A stretch of DNA of 23,272 nt from Acidobacteriota bacterium (GTDB lineage Bacteria > Acidobacteriota > Terriglobia > Terriglobales > Acidobacteriaceae): NCBI GenBank assembly GCA_021793595.1, contig JAJYSL010000049.1, positions 1 through 23,272 on the forward strand. The letters run 5' to 3'. A program made the translations under genes and the position numbers. Shown one piece after another: positions 8,529 through 15,606 of the stretch. How positions within the stretch are numbered: the stretch's first letter is position 1; each line of letters begins with the position of its first letter. The notes beneath the pieces are model-generated. The model searched no databases. It worked only from the letters and a program-made list of their open reading frames with translations, and was not told the DNA's origin.

Positions 8529-8783
8529 TTATTGTTTATCGTTCGCCGTTTGCTCGCGGATGGTGAGACGGTCAACGGTCAGGTCGCCAATCTCCAGCTT
8601 CTCAATGCGGCCTTGTCGAATGCCAAGTTTGCCAATTGCGAACGCGCCCACAGCGACCGCTCCCACCGCGAGGGCTCCTACAGCGGCTGCGCCCATCGCG
8701 ATTGCGAGCAGTGCAAACCCTGTTGATGCCGAGATTAGTGCTTGTTTCGAATTCTTCATCATGGGCGAAATTGTACCGCGCAT
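8529..8783 (-). CDS. Small membrane-anchored protein with five-residue repeats
   Basis: Protein of 84 residues; I do not recognise a named family, although short AVGALAVG-type proteins of this kind are widespread. The ATG at 8783 is preceded on the minus strand by a strong AAGGGAG (8792-8798) with eight bases of spacing, better than a GTG at 8792. After a short basic N-terminus, a hydrophobic Ala/Gly segment (about residues 14-33) would insert in the membrane. From residue 34 to 78 the sequence falls into nine consecutive five-residue units with V/I at the second position and usually L/V/F at the fifth (AVGAL, AVGAV, AVGAF, AIGKL ... RIEKL, EIGDL, TVDRL). The first units are hydrophobic and the later ones charged. 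This periodicity resembles pentapeptide-repeat beta-helices, though without the A(D/N)Lxx consensus. Flanked by convergent and divergent unrelated genes, so it is monocistronic. Confidence 0.7.
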   Translation of the reverse strand: MRGTISPMMKNSKQALISASTGFALLAIAMGAAAVGALAVGAVAVGAFAIGKLGIRQGRIEKLEIGDLTVDRLTIREQTANDKQ

Positions 8784-8791
8784 GATATCCA

Positions 8792-8798
8792 CTCCCTT
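8792..8798 (-). promoter_or_regulatory. Strong ribosome binding site of the small repeat protein
   Basis: Read on the minus strand as AAGGGAG, eight bases before the ATG at 8783. It is one of the best Shine-Dalgarno sites in the window and the main evidence that this short frame is translated. Confidence 0.7.
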
Positions 8799-8982
8799 AG
8801 ATTTCTGTGGGCGAAATCAAGTCCGACTGCGCCACCCGTTTTCGTCGATTTTCGCAGTTCGGACAGACCATGCTTCGTCCTGCAAAGCTTGCGGCAGTGA
8901 ACCCGGGGGCAGGGTGGTACTGGCAGAAAGCAGAAGAAAATAGCTGTTAAATCGACCCTGCAAAACAACAAAATGCTCTAGC

Positions 8983-9378
8983 ATGGTAGACCATATGGCA
9001 TTCGTCCTGGAACATCTGGATCACCTGGTTCTGACTGTGGCCAACATCGATGCCACGGTCGACTTTTACACAGAGGTCCTGGGAATGGACCTCATCAAGG
9101 TCGACGGCCGCAAGGCGCTCGCCTTCGGCATCCAACGGTTGAATCTCCAACAGCGTGGGCACGAATTCGAGCCCAAGTCAGCGCACCCCACACCCGGCTC
9201 GGCAGACCTCTGCTTTCTGACGACAACATCGCTCGACTCGGTGATTGAATATTTGACAGAGCAGAAAGTTCATATTGAAGCAGGCCCGGTAGAACGGGAC
9301 GGCGCCATCGGAAAACTTCGTTCGATTTATCTGCGTGATCCCGATCGCAATTTGATTGAGATTTCTGTCACCGTCTAA
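8983..9378 (+). CDS. VOC-family (glyoxalase/bleomycin-resistance-like) protein
   Basis: Small cytoplasmic metalloprotein of 131 residues with one VOC unit of the beta-alpha-beta-beta-beta type duplicated once. Seen motifs: LDHLVLTVANIDATVDFYTE at the start (candidate metal ligand H14), LGMDLI, KALAFGIQRLNL, HPTPGSADLCF in the middle, and DPDRNLIEIS at the end with the candidate ligand E126. This arrangement matches the 'virulence protein STM3117'-like VOC group; the reaction of that group is not settled. A second ATG at 8995 is possible; neither start has a clear ribosome site. It precedes kdsC by 41 bases and may share its transcript. Lactoylglutathione lyase is not supported beyond the fold. 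Confidence 0.85.
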   Translation: MVDHMAFVLEHLDHLVLTVANIDATVDFYTEVLGMDLIKVDGRKALAFGIQRLNLQQRGHEFEPKSAHPTPGSADLCFLTTTSLDSVIEYLTEQKVHIEAGPVERDGAIGKLRSIYLRDPDRNLIEISVTV

Positions 9379-9419
9379 GGCGACGTTTGCGTCCAGCCCT
9401 CGCACGATAAAATCGCAGC

Positions 9420-9980
9420 ATGCCCGACACACCCACGCCAAGCCCTTCGCTGCTGGAACGCGCTAAAGGGATTCGCCTTTTTCTGATGGATATAGACGGC
9501 ACCCTGACCGACGGCGGTGTCTGTCTCCTCTCCTTGCCCAACAATGGTGGCATCGCGGAGTTAAAGGTCTTCAATTCGCAGGATGGCCTGGCGATTAAGT
9601 TGGCGCACCTTATGGGAATCAAGACCGGCTTCATTACCGGGAGGAAATCTCCGGCGGTGCAGCGGCGCGCCGACGAGCTATCGGTCGCCTACGTGTATCT
9701 TGGCCAGGCTACCAAGACTGTGGCGTTTGAAGAGTGCATGCAGAAAGCCGGAGTGACCGCGGAGGAAGTGGCGTACCTCGGCGACGATCTGCCGGATATG
9801 CCAGTGTCGAAACTCGCCGGATTGGCGGTTGCGGTCGCAGATGCTGCGCCGGAGTTAAAAGCAGTCTGTCATTATGTGACGCGCGCGAACGGAGGCCAGG
9901 GTGCAGCCCGCGAAGTGGTGGAGCTAATCCTGAAAGCGCAGGGACGATGGGAAGAAGCGATCCCGAAGGCGTTGGCGTAA
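9420..9980 (+). CDS. kdsC: 3-deoxy-D-manno-octulosonate 8-phosphate phosphatase (KdsC-type HAD)
   Basis: Cytoplasmic C0-type HAD phosphatase of 186 residues that removes phosphate from Kdo-8-phosphate, a step in making the LPS inner-core sugar Kdo. The catalytic motif I is D24-I-D26-G-T-L-T-D-G, with D24 the expected nucleophile. Motif II is FITGRKS (T73), motif III lysine is K99 in QATKT, and motif IV is LGDDLPD (D122/D123). VYLGQATK and RANGGQGAAREV, typical of the KdsC/YrbI family, are both present. There is no cap domain, as expected for the tetrameric family. Length matches E. coli KdsC (188). No kdsA, kdsB or kdsD is in the window. Family members acting on other keto-acid sugar phosphates exist (for example KDN-9-P phosphatase), so substrate is inferred. 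Confidence 0.88.
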   Translation: MPDTPTPSPSLLERAKGIRLFLMDIDGTLTDGGVCLLSLPNNGGIAELKVFNSQDGLAIKLAHLMGIKTGFITGRKSPAVQRRADELSVAYVYLGQATKTVAFEECMQKAGVTAEEVAYLGDDLPDMPVSKLAGLAVAVADAAPELKAVCHYVTRANGGQGAAREVVELILKAQGRWEEAIPKALA

Positions 9981-9995
9981 GCGACATGCGCAGGC

Positions 9996-10012
9996 CGGCA
10001 CACTACGTGCCG
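9996..10012. repeat. Small perfect inverted repeat between kdsC and the alpha-galactosidase gene
   Basis: CGGCAC and GTGCCG form a six-base perfect stem around the five-base loop ACTAC. It lies 15 bases after the kdsC stop and 55 bases before the next start. There is no T-run after it, so an operator or a simple mRNA hairpin is as likely as a terminator. Confidence 0.35.
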
Positions 10013-10051
10013 CATCTCCGCGGAAGCCAATTACACTCGTTGACAGACTCG

Positions 10052-10057
10052 AAGGAG
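10052..10057 (+). promoter_or_regulatory. Ribosome binding site fixing the alpha-galactosidase start
   Basis: AAGGAG lies nine bases before the ATG at 10067, which opens a clean signal peptide. The reading frame is open much further upstream (to 9734, inside kdsC), but those extra residues are out-of-frame kdsC sequence. Confidence 0.7.
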
Positions 10058-10066
10058 ATGTTTCCC

Positions 10067-11638
10067 ATGAGGCGAATCCGCCCGTTTCGATCAGCTGCAG
10101 GCTTTTTGTTTCTGGCCGCGTTCTTTTGTATCACGACTGCCACAGCGGCGCACGCACAACCCCCCGCGGAGAACGGAATACGAACACCCCAACCATCGCC
10201 CAAGCCGCAAATCAATGGGCCCACAATTTACGGTGTCCATCCCGGGCATCCAATCCTCTATCGAATTCCAGCCACCGGCGATCGTCCCATGACTTTTTCC
10301 GCCAAACATCTCCCCGCCGGGCTGATGCTCGATCCCGCGACCGGCATTCTCCGGGGCGTCCTTTCTCATCCCGGGAAATATGACATCAAACTGCAAGCGC
10401 GCAATGCCCTGGGAACCGCCAAGCGGCGCTTTCGAATCGTTGCCGGAGACAAAATTTCCCTGACTCCGCCCATGGGCTGGAGTACCTGGTACATGGTCCA
10501 CCTCAACATCAGCGATGCCATGGTTCGTGCGCAGACCAACGCGATGGTCTCGAGTGGACTCGTCAACTATGGCTATTCATTTATCGACATCGACGACGGC
10601 TGGAACATCAAGCCCTCCTCTTCCGATCCGATGATTGGCGGCGCGCCGCGCGATGTCGACGGAAACCTGCGATCCAATGTGAACTTTCCTGACATGGAAG
10701 CGCTGGCTGACTACGTCCATCGTCAAGGGCTCAAGATCGGCATTTACATTTCCCCCGGCCCGCTGACCTGCGGGGGCTTTGAGGGCAGCTATCAGCATGA
10801 GGCGCAGGATGCACGCTTGTTTGCGAAATGGGGCTATGACCTTCTCAAGTACGATTTGTGCTCCTATCAAAAGCTGATGAAAGACCCCAGGGACCCCGAA
10901 GAGCTGAAACCGCCGTATCAGTGGATGGGCTCCGAGCTGGCGAAGCAGAATCGCGACTTTGTCTACAACCTGTGTGAGTACGGCCATGGCGAGGTGTGGA
11001 AGTGGGGCCGCGACGTTGGCGGCAACTTCTGGCGGACCACCGGCGATGTGGGCTGGGTGAAATCACCGCAGGACAGCCTCTGGAAGAATGTCTCCAAATA
11101 CGGCTTTGGTCAGGCCGGTCTGCAGAAATGGGCCGGTCCTGGCGGTTGGAACGATCCTGACAATCTGCTGGTCGGAAAGATTCTGTGGGATGGCCACCTG
11201 ATGCCCACTCCGCTGACCCACAACGAGCAATACACCTATATGACGCTGTGGTCGCTGATGGATGCGCCGCTGGTCTTTGGCGGCGACATGACGCAGCTGG
11301 ATCCATTTACGTTGAGTTTGCTGACCAACTCCGAAGTGATCGATGTCAATCAGGACGCGTTAGGAAAACAGGCTGCGCCGGTGGCAAAGCATGGAACTTT
11401 CGAAGTCTGGGCAAAGCCAATGGAAGACGGCTCAATGGCCGTGGGTCTGTTCAATCGAGGCGATCGGCCAGGGGACGTGACCGCGCTCTGGTCCGATCTA
11501 GGCATTCACGGCAAACGCAGGGTTCGCGATCTATGGCGCCAAAAAGATGTCGGCAAATTCGATCACGAGTTTCATGCGTCCGTGGGACCGCACGGCGCAG
11601 AAATGTTCCTCGTGGAAAAGCCTCGACATAAGTGGTAG
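10067..11638 (+). CDS. Secreted GH27 alpha-galactosidase with N-terminal Ig-like domain
   Basis: Exported glycoside hydrolase of 523 residues that would release terminal alpha-linked galactose from plant or microbial polysaccharides. A Sec signal peptide (residues 1-31, cleavage near AHA-QP) is followed by a putative Ig-like domain at about 45-135 (FSAKHLPAGLMLDPATGILRG, YDIKLQARN). The GH27 barrel begins at TPPMGWSTW; FIDIDDGWN follows. The expected nucleophile is D263 in LKYDLCSY and the acid/base is D327 in RTTGDVG; WNDPDNLLVG and the C-terminal beta-domain (DVNQDALGKQA, EVWAKPMEDGSMAVGLFNRG) complete the fold. The usual PMGWNSW reads PMGWSTW. GH27 also contains alpha-N-acetylgalactosaminidases and isomaltodextranases, so alpha-galactosidase is the most likely but not the only option. 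Converges with rlmN, leaving 11 bases. Confidence 0.9.
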   Translation: MRRIRPFRSAAGFLFLAAFFCITTATAAHAQPPAENGIRTPQPSPKPQINGPTIYGVHPGHPILYRIPATGDRPMTFSAKHLPAGLMLDPATGILRGVLSHPGKYDIKLQARNALGTAKRRFRIVAGDKISLTPPMGWSTWYMVHLNISDAMVRAQTNAMVSSGLVNYGYSFIDIDDGWNIKPSSSDPMIGGAPRDVDGNLRSNVNFPDMEALADYVHRQGLKIGIYISPGPLTCGGFEGSYQHEAQDARLFAKWGYDLLKYDLCSYQKLMKDPRDPEELKPPYQWMGSELAKQNRDFVYNLCEYGHGEVWKWGRDVGGNFWRTTGDVGWVKSPQDSLWKNVSKYGFGQAGLQKWAGPGGWNDPDNLLVGKILWDGHLMPTPLTHNEQYTYMTLWSLMDAPLVFGGDMTQLDPFTLSLLTNSEVIDVNQDALGKQAAPVAKHGTFEVWAKPMEDGSMAVGLFNRGDRPGDVTALWSDLGIHGKRRVRDLWRQKDVGKFDHEFHASVGPHGAEMFLVEKPRHKW

Positions 11639-11649
11639 GCGATGGTCGG

Positions 11650-12837
11650 CTATACGACGGTTCGCTTCAGTTGACCGCAGGCCGCGTAAATGTCGCGTCC
11701 GCGCGGACGACGCAGAAACGCAGGCACGCCGCTCGCAATTAAATGCTGCTGAAACGCGGCGATGTCTTCGGGCTTGGGCATGCGATAGGGGACATCGGGG
11801 CCTGGATTCCAGACGATCAGATTCACTTTCGCTGGCAATCCGGAGCGCTGCAGCAGCACGCTTAACTCGCGCGCATCGTGCAACGAATCGTTGACGCCGC
11901 CCAGCAATACATATTCGAAGGTCATCCGTTCACGCGGCCGCAGCGGAACCTCTCGCAGCGCCGCCAGCAGGTCTTCAATTTTCCATTTGCGCGTCACCGG
12001 CATGATGCTCTCGCGAATGGAATTGTTGGGCGCGTTCAAGCTGAGCGCCAGCTTGGGCCGCAGCTTCTCTTGGGCGAACCGCTCAATGCCCGGCAGAATT
12101 CCAGAGGTCGAAACGGTCATGCGCGACTCCGGAATTCCCATGCCTTCTACCAGCAGATGGACCGCCGCAATGAAATTGTCGTAATTCAGAAACGGCTCGC
12201 CCATCCCCATAAACACCAGGTTGATGCGATCCCGGCCAACGCGCACCTGGTGGCGATTCAGCACCGCTGCAACTTGACCAGCGATTTCGCCCGCAGTCAG
12301 GTTGCGCTTCACGCCCAGCTTTGCTGTCAGGCAGAACTGGCAATTCACGGCGCACCCAACCTGACTCGAAATACAAATTGTCGCTCGACGGTAGGGAACT
12401 GCGGGTTCCGCCGTCTTCGCATCCGAGATGGACACAGCTTCCGCTTCCTCGGTGGCAGCGTCTGATCCATCCCCCAGCTCGCCGTCATCCCCGTTGGGCA
12501 TCCAGACCGTTTCCACTGTCTCGCCGTCAGCACACGCGACCAGATAACGCTCCGTTCCATCGCTCGAGAGGAACGCTTGGGCGATGCGCGGCATGCCCAC
12601 TTGCAACCCGGATTGACCCAGCAATTCGCGAACAGATTTCGGTAGCGCGGTCATCTCCTCCAGGGAGGAAACCCGCTGTTGATAAAGTGCGTGCCAAAGC
12701 TGTTTAGAACGATATCGATCTAAACCTAAGCTTTCAGTTAATGCTTCAAGTTGCTGCAATGAAAGAGAAAACAGAGATTCTGTAGAATTTTCAGGATTCT
12801 TTTCTGGAAGAGGGTCGAATTGTGGAAAACTTTGCAT
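11650..12837 (-). CDS. rlmN: Dual-specificity 23S rRNA/tRNA adenine-C2 methyltransferase
   Basis: Cytoplasmic radical-SAM enzyme that methylates C2 of A2503 in 23S rRNA and A37 of some tRNAs. The 395-residue protein has the N-terminal helical domain (YRSKQLWHALYQQ), the cluster motif C162-AVN-C166-QF-C169 in SSQVGC..., NLVFMGMGEP, and SLNAPN. The conserved catalytic pair is present: C155 in ICISS, seven residues before the first cluster cysteine, and C387 in IYAACGQL near the end. An Asp/Glu-rich insert at about residues 115-149 separates the VETVWMP strand from RATICISSQ; in most RlmN proteins this spacer is only a few residues. The ATG at 12837 is followed by a Ser/Glu-rich extension of about 20 residues. 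Divergent from the M16 protease gene. Confidence 0.94.
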   Translation of the reverse strand: MQSFPQFDPLPEKNPENSTESLFSLSLQQLEALTESLGLDRYRSKQLWHALYQQRVSSLEEMTALPKSVRELLGQSGLQVGMPRIAQAFLSSDGTERYLVACADGETVETVWMPNGDDGELGDGSDAATEEAEAVSISDAKTAEPAVPYRRATICISSQVGCAVNCQFCLTAKLGVKRNLTAGEIAGQVAAVLNRHQVRVGRDRINLVFMGMGEPFLNYDNFIAAVHLLVEGMGIPESRMTVSTSGILPGIERFAQEKLRPKLALSLNAPNNSIRESIMPVTRKWKIEDLLAALREVPLRPRERMTFEYVLLGGVNDSLHDARELSVLLQRSGLPAKVNLIVWNPGPDVPYRMPKPEDIAAFQQHLIASGVPAFLRRPRGRDIYAACGQLKRTVV

Positions 12838-12850
12838 CTAATGTGGATAA
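12821..12850 (-). promoter_or_regulatory. Two DnaA-box-like nonamers at the rlmN start
   Basis: Read on the minus strand, 12842-12850 is TTATCCACA, the exact DnaA-box consensus, and 12821-12829 is TTTTCCACA, one base away. They have the same orientation and are 21 bp apart, two helical turns. The first lies just before the rlmN start, the second inside its first codons. One exact nonamer is not rare enough in 23 kb to be proof of function. Confidence 0.3.
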
Positions 12851-12920
12851 CTTGTTGCGGTATCAGCCGTTTCCGGGTTCGACCGCAATCCAGCCGAGTA
12901 TGTGAAAAAATTATATCCAG

Positions 12921-14276
12921 ATGATTATGATCGATAGTCCGCAGGATACTACGCATTTCAGTTCCCTTGGTAGCTCGCCCGACAGCGCCCAAAGTCGCAA
13001 TATTCGCCGAACAGAGTTATCAAATGGGCTGGTGATTTTGACCGAGAGAATGGAGCACGTTCGTTCCGTCTCCATGGGCGTGTGGGTCAAGACCGGTTCG
13101 CGAGATGAGTTGCCGGAGATTAACGGCGTGTCCCATTTTGTGGAGCACATGGTCTTCAAGGGGACTAAATCCCGCTCCGCCCAAAAGATTGCCAGGGAAG
13201 TGGACGCCATCGGCGGGAACCTGGACGCCTTCACCAGCAAAGAAACCATCTGCTTCAATATCAAGGTGCTCGACGAACATGTGCCGAAGGCGCTTGACGT
13301 GTTGACGGACCTGGTCACGCAGCCGGTGTTTGCTCCCGACGATATCGGGCGAGAATGCAAAGTGATCCTGGAAGAAATCAAGATGGATGAAGATAACCCG
13401 GACATGCTGGTGCATGAGATCTTTACCCAGAGCTTCTGGAAAGATCATCCTCTGGGCAAGCCGATCCTCGGCACACGGGAAACGGTGAAGCGTTTTGATC
13501 AGGGAATGCTGTTCGACTTTTATGGCGGTCGATTCCAAGGGAAGAACATGATCTTCTCTGCCGCCGGGAACCTGGATCACGATGCATTTGTGACCTTGGT
13601 CGCGGAGAAGCTGGCGCATCTGCCGGCATCGCCCTCGCTCGACAGCGAATTGATTCTCCCATTCGCGGCCAAGCCGAAGGTTCACGCGCGGATTGTTTCG
13701 AAGCAAAAGAAGTCCCTCGAGCAACTACAGCTTTGCCTGGGCGTGCCGGCTCCGCCTGTGAATGATGAACAGCGCTACACCGTCGCCTTGTTGAATACGA
13801 TACTCGGCGGCGGCATGAGCTCTCGCCTGTTTCAGAATGTCCGCGAGGAGCGAGGTCTGGCGTACTCCATTTTCAGCGAGGTGAACCCGTTCCGTGACAC
13901 CGGTTCGCTATGTGTCTATGCCGGAACCTCGGCGCAGAATGCGGAGCAGGTGATTCGCCTCACGGTAGAGGAATTTCGGCGTCTCAAAGATGTTCTGGTT
14001 CCGGAAGAGGAATTGCAGCGCGCGAAAGACCAGTTGAAGGGCAACATTTTGATGAGCTTGGAAAGCTCCGGCGCGCTGATGTCCAATCTGGCGCGGCAGG
14101 AAATGTATTTCCAACGCTTCTACGCCGTGCCGGAAATTCTTGAGCAAGTGGGCCAGGTTACCAGCGCGGACCTGATGCGAATGGCCGGGCAGTTGTTTGT
14201 TCCGGAGTCGGTTGCCGTAGCCCTGCTGGGCAACCTGAACGGCCTGAAGATCACGCGCGAACACCTTGCCTGCTGA
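12921..14276 (+). CDS. M16-family zinc metalloprotease (processing-peptidase type)
   Basis: Predicted zinc protease of 451 residues related to mitochondrial processing peptidase beta, YmxG/MlpA and PqqL-type enzymes. The inverted zinc motif HxxEH is intact (H72-F-V-E75-H76, in SHFVEHMVFKGT), with the third ligand expected at E151 or E152 in VILEEIKMDED. FTSKE and the C-terminal half with LGGGMSSRLFQNVREERGLAYS, the substrate-positioning R/Y motif, are present. No signal peptide is visible, so it is probably cytoplasmic. A second ATG at 12927 is equally possible; no strong ribosome site precedes either. It is divergent from rlmN and sits 47 bases before the pilin gene, so it may be the first gene of the downstream operon. 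Substrate unknown. Confidence 0.92.
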   Translation: MIMIDSPQDTTHFSSLGSSPDSAQSRNIRRTELSNGLVILTERMEHVRSVSMGVWVKTGSRDELPEINGVSHFVEHMVFKGTKSRSAQKIAREVDAIGGNLDAFTSKETICFNIKVLDEHVPKALDVLTDLVTQPVFAPDDIGRECKVILEEIKMDEDNPDMLVHEIFTQSFWKDHPLGKPILGTRETVKRFDQGMLFDFYGGRFQGKNMIFSAAGNLDHDAFVTLVAEKLAHLPASPSLDSELILPFAAKPKVHARIVSKQKKSLEQLQLCLGVPAPPVNDEQRYTVALLNTILGGGMSSRLFQNVREERGLAYSIFSEVNPFRDTGSLCVYAGTSAQNAEQVIRLTVEEFRRLKDVLVPEEELQRAKDQLKGNILMSLESSGALMSNLARQEMYFQRFYAVPEILEQVGQVTSADLMRMAGQLFVPESVAVALLGNLNGLKITREHLAC

Positions 14277-14323
14277 TACAGTAGGGAATAGCGTCGCATT
14301 GGTTTCAATGCAGGGTGTTGAAA

Positions 14324-14845
14324 ATGAAAAATGAAATACTTGTAAGTAGCACAAAGCGGCTGCGTCAATCCGGTTTTACGTTGATGGAATTGCTGATCGT
14401 CATGTCGGTCATCCTGATTCTGATGGCTGTGGCGATCCCCAACTATATGAACATGCGCAGCCAGGCCAATGAAACGGCGGCCATGGAAGAATTGCGCACG
14501 CTGAACAGCGCAGAAATCCAATATGAAACCAACTATCCAGCAAATGGATTTTCCTGCAGTTTGGCGCAATTGGGTGGCGACCCCAAGTCCGGAGCGCCCA
14601 GTGCCCAGGCAGCCCAGTTGATTCCGTCGGACTTGGCCAGCGGCTATAAGAGCGGTTATCTGTTTGCCATCACCAACTGCACCAAGGTGAACGTAAACAA
14701 TAAGGATGTCTACACCTCGTTTGAGGTGACGGCGGTTCCGCAAGCGGTGGGCAAGACGGGGCATCGTGGGTTCTGCATGGACCAGACGGGCGAAGTGAAA
14801 GCAGACCCGGCTGGCGGTACGAACTGCACGCAGCCTGTTTCCTAA
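14324..14845 (+). CDS. Type IV prepilin / pseudopilin
   Basis: Precursor of a pilus or pseudopilus subunit, 173 residues. After a basic leader of 15 residues (ending RLRQSG) comes the prepilin peptidase site G|FTLMELLIV with the conserved Glu at +5, then the hydrophobic alpha-1 helix and IPNYMNMRSQANE. A glycine-containing, cysteine-bearing globular domain follows, with four Cys (in FSCSL, TNCTK, GFCMD, TNCTQ) that could form two disulfides. A TTG at 14315 in the same frame is an alternative start. It lies 47 bases after the M16 protease gene and heads the secretion/pilus gene run. The signal would need PilD/GspO, which is not in the window. Major pilin versus major pseudopilin cannot be told from sequence alone. 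Confidence 0.88.
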   Translation: MKNEILVSSTKRLRQSGFTLMELLIVMSVILILMAVAIPNYMNMRSQANETAAMEELRTLNSAEIQYETNYPANGFSCSLAQLGGDPKSGAPSAQAAQLIPSDLASGYKSGYLFAITNCTKVNVNNKDVYTSFEVTAVPQAVGKTGHRGFCMDQTGEVKADPAGGTNCTQPVS

Positions 14846-14875
14846 AGCGGAATTTGCGAGCGACTCATACTTTTT

Positions 14876-15595
14876 TTGATAGGCATAGATATCTCTTTTA
14901 GCCCGGAACCTCGGAAGCGAGTAGCCAGACCTTCGTTGGCAACGTTGCTGGTGCTCTTGGAGTGCCTTGTCCTCGCTACACCAGCGTGGTGCGCCACCCC
15001 GCTTCACGCAAAGGCGGCAAACCTTCCGGAAATCAGCAAACGCGTGGACCTGCACTACAACCGATTGCACTCGCTCCGTGTCCAATTTACAGAAACCTAC
15101 CATGGCATGGGGATGAAACGCAGCGAGAGCGGGACCCTGTTGCTGGAAAAGCCCGGTCGCATGCGGTGGGATTACTCCAAACCGGCTGGCAAGGTGTTTG
15201 TCATCGACGAAAAGTACGGCTACTCCTATACTCCGGGAGATGCGCAGGCGGAGCGCTACCCGGCCAAGCAACTGCAAGATTTCCGTTCTCCACTTCGCTT
15301 CTTGTTAGGCCATACACGCATAGAAAAAAAACTGACCGATTTAACGCTGACTCCTGAGGGAGCGGGATATCGTTTGCGCGGCGTTCCGAAAGGCATGCAG
15401 CAGAGAGTAGCGGAAGTCACGCTGACGGTGACTGCGGAGGGCAGGATTGACGCCATCCAGTGGAAAGAAGCCGATGGCGCGATCACGGAGTTTCAGCTCA
15501 CCAACGAGTTGCCCAATCCGCCGCTTGCTGCAGACACGTTCCGCTTTCAGCCACCCCCGGGCATCGCGGTGGTCAAGGGAATGGCTCCGATTTAG
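14876..15595 (+). CDS. LolA-like outer-membrane lipoprotein carrier protein
   Basis: Periplasmic chaperone predicted to accept lipoproteins from an inner-membrane exporter and pass them toward the outer membrane. The protein is 239 residues from the TTG at 14876. A signal peptide hydrophobic core lies at about residues 20-38 (SLATLLVLLECLVLATPAWC). The mature part shows the LolA signature: RLHSLRVQFTETY, GTLLLEKPGRMRWDYSKPAGK, VIDEKYGYSYTPGD, and a C-terminal AADTFRFQPPPGIAVVKG. No ATG or GTG is available between the in-frame stop at 14843 and the signal core, so a TTG start is likely but its ribosome site is weak. It sits 30 bases after the pilin gene and overlaps a GTG of the next gene by one base. 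It could be a LolA paralogue dedicated to the assembly system. Confidence 0.82.
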   Translation: MIGIDISFSPEPRKRVARPSLATLLVLLECLVLATPAWCATPLHAKAANLPEISKRVDLHYNRLHSLRVQFTETYHGMGMKRSESGTLLLEKPGRMRWDYSKPAGKVFVIDEKYGYSYTPGDAQAERYPAKQLQDFRSPLRFLLGHTRIEKKLTDLTLTPEGAGYRLRGVPKGMQQRVAEVTLTVTAEGRIDAIQWKEADGAITEFQLTNELPNPPLAADTFRFQPPPGIAVVKGMAPI

Positions 15596-15606
15596 TGCGG
15601 AATCGA

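Noticed and set aside
14120..15277. Minus-strand open frame of 385 codons across the pilin and lolA genes
   Set aside because: Overlaps three well-supported plus-strand genes and has no recognisable motif.
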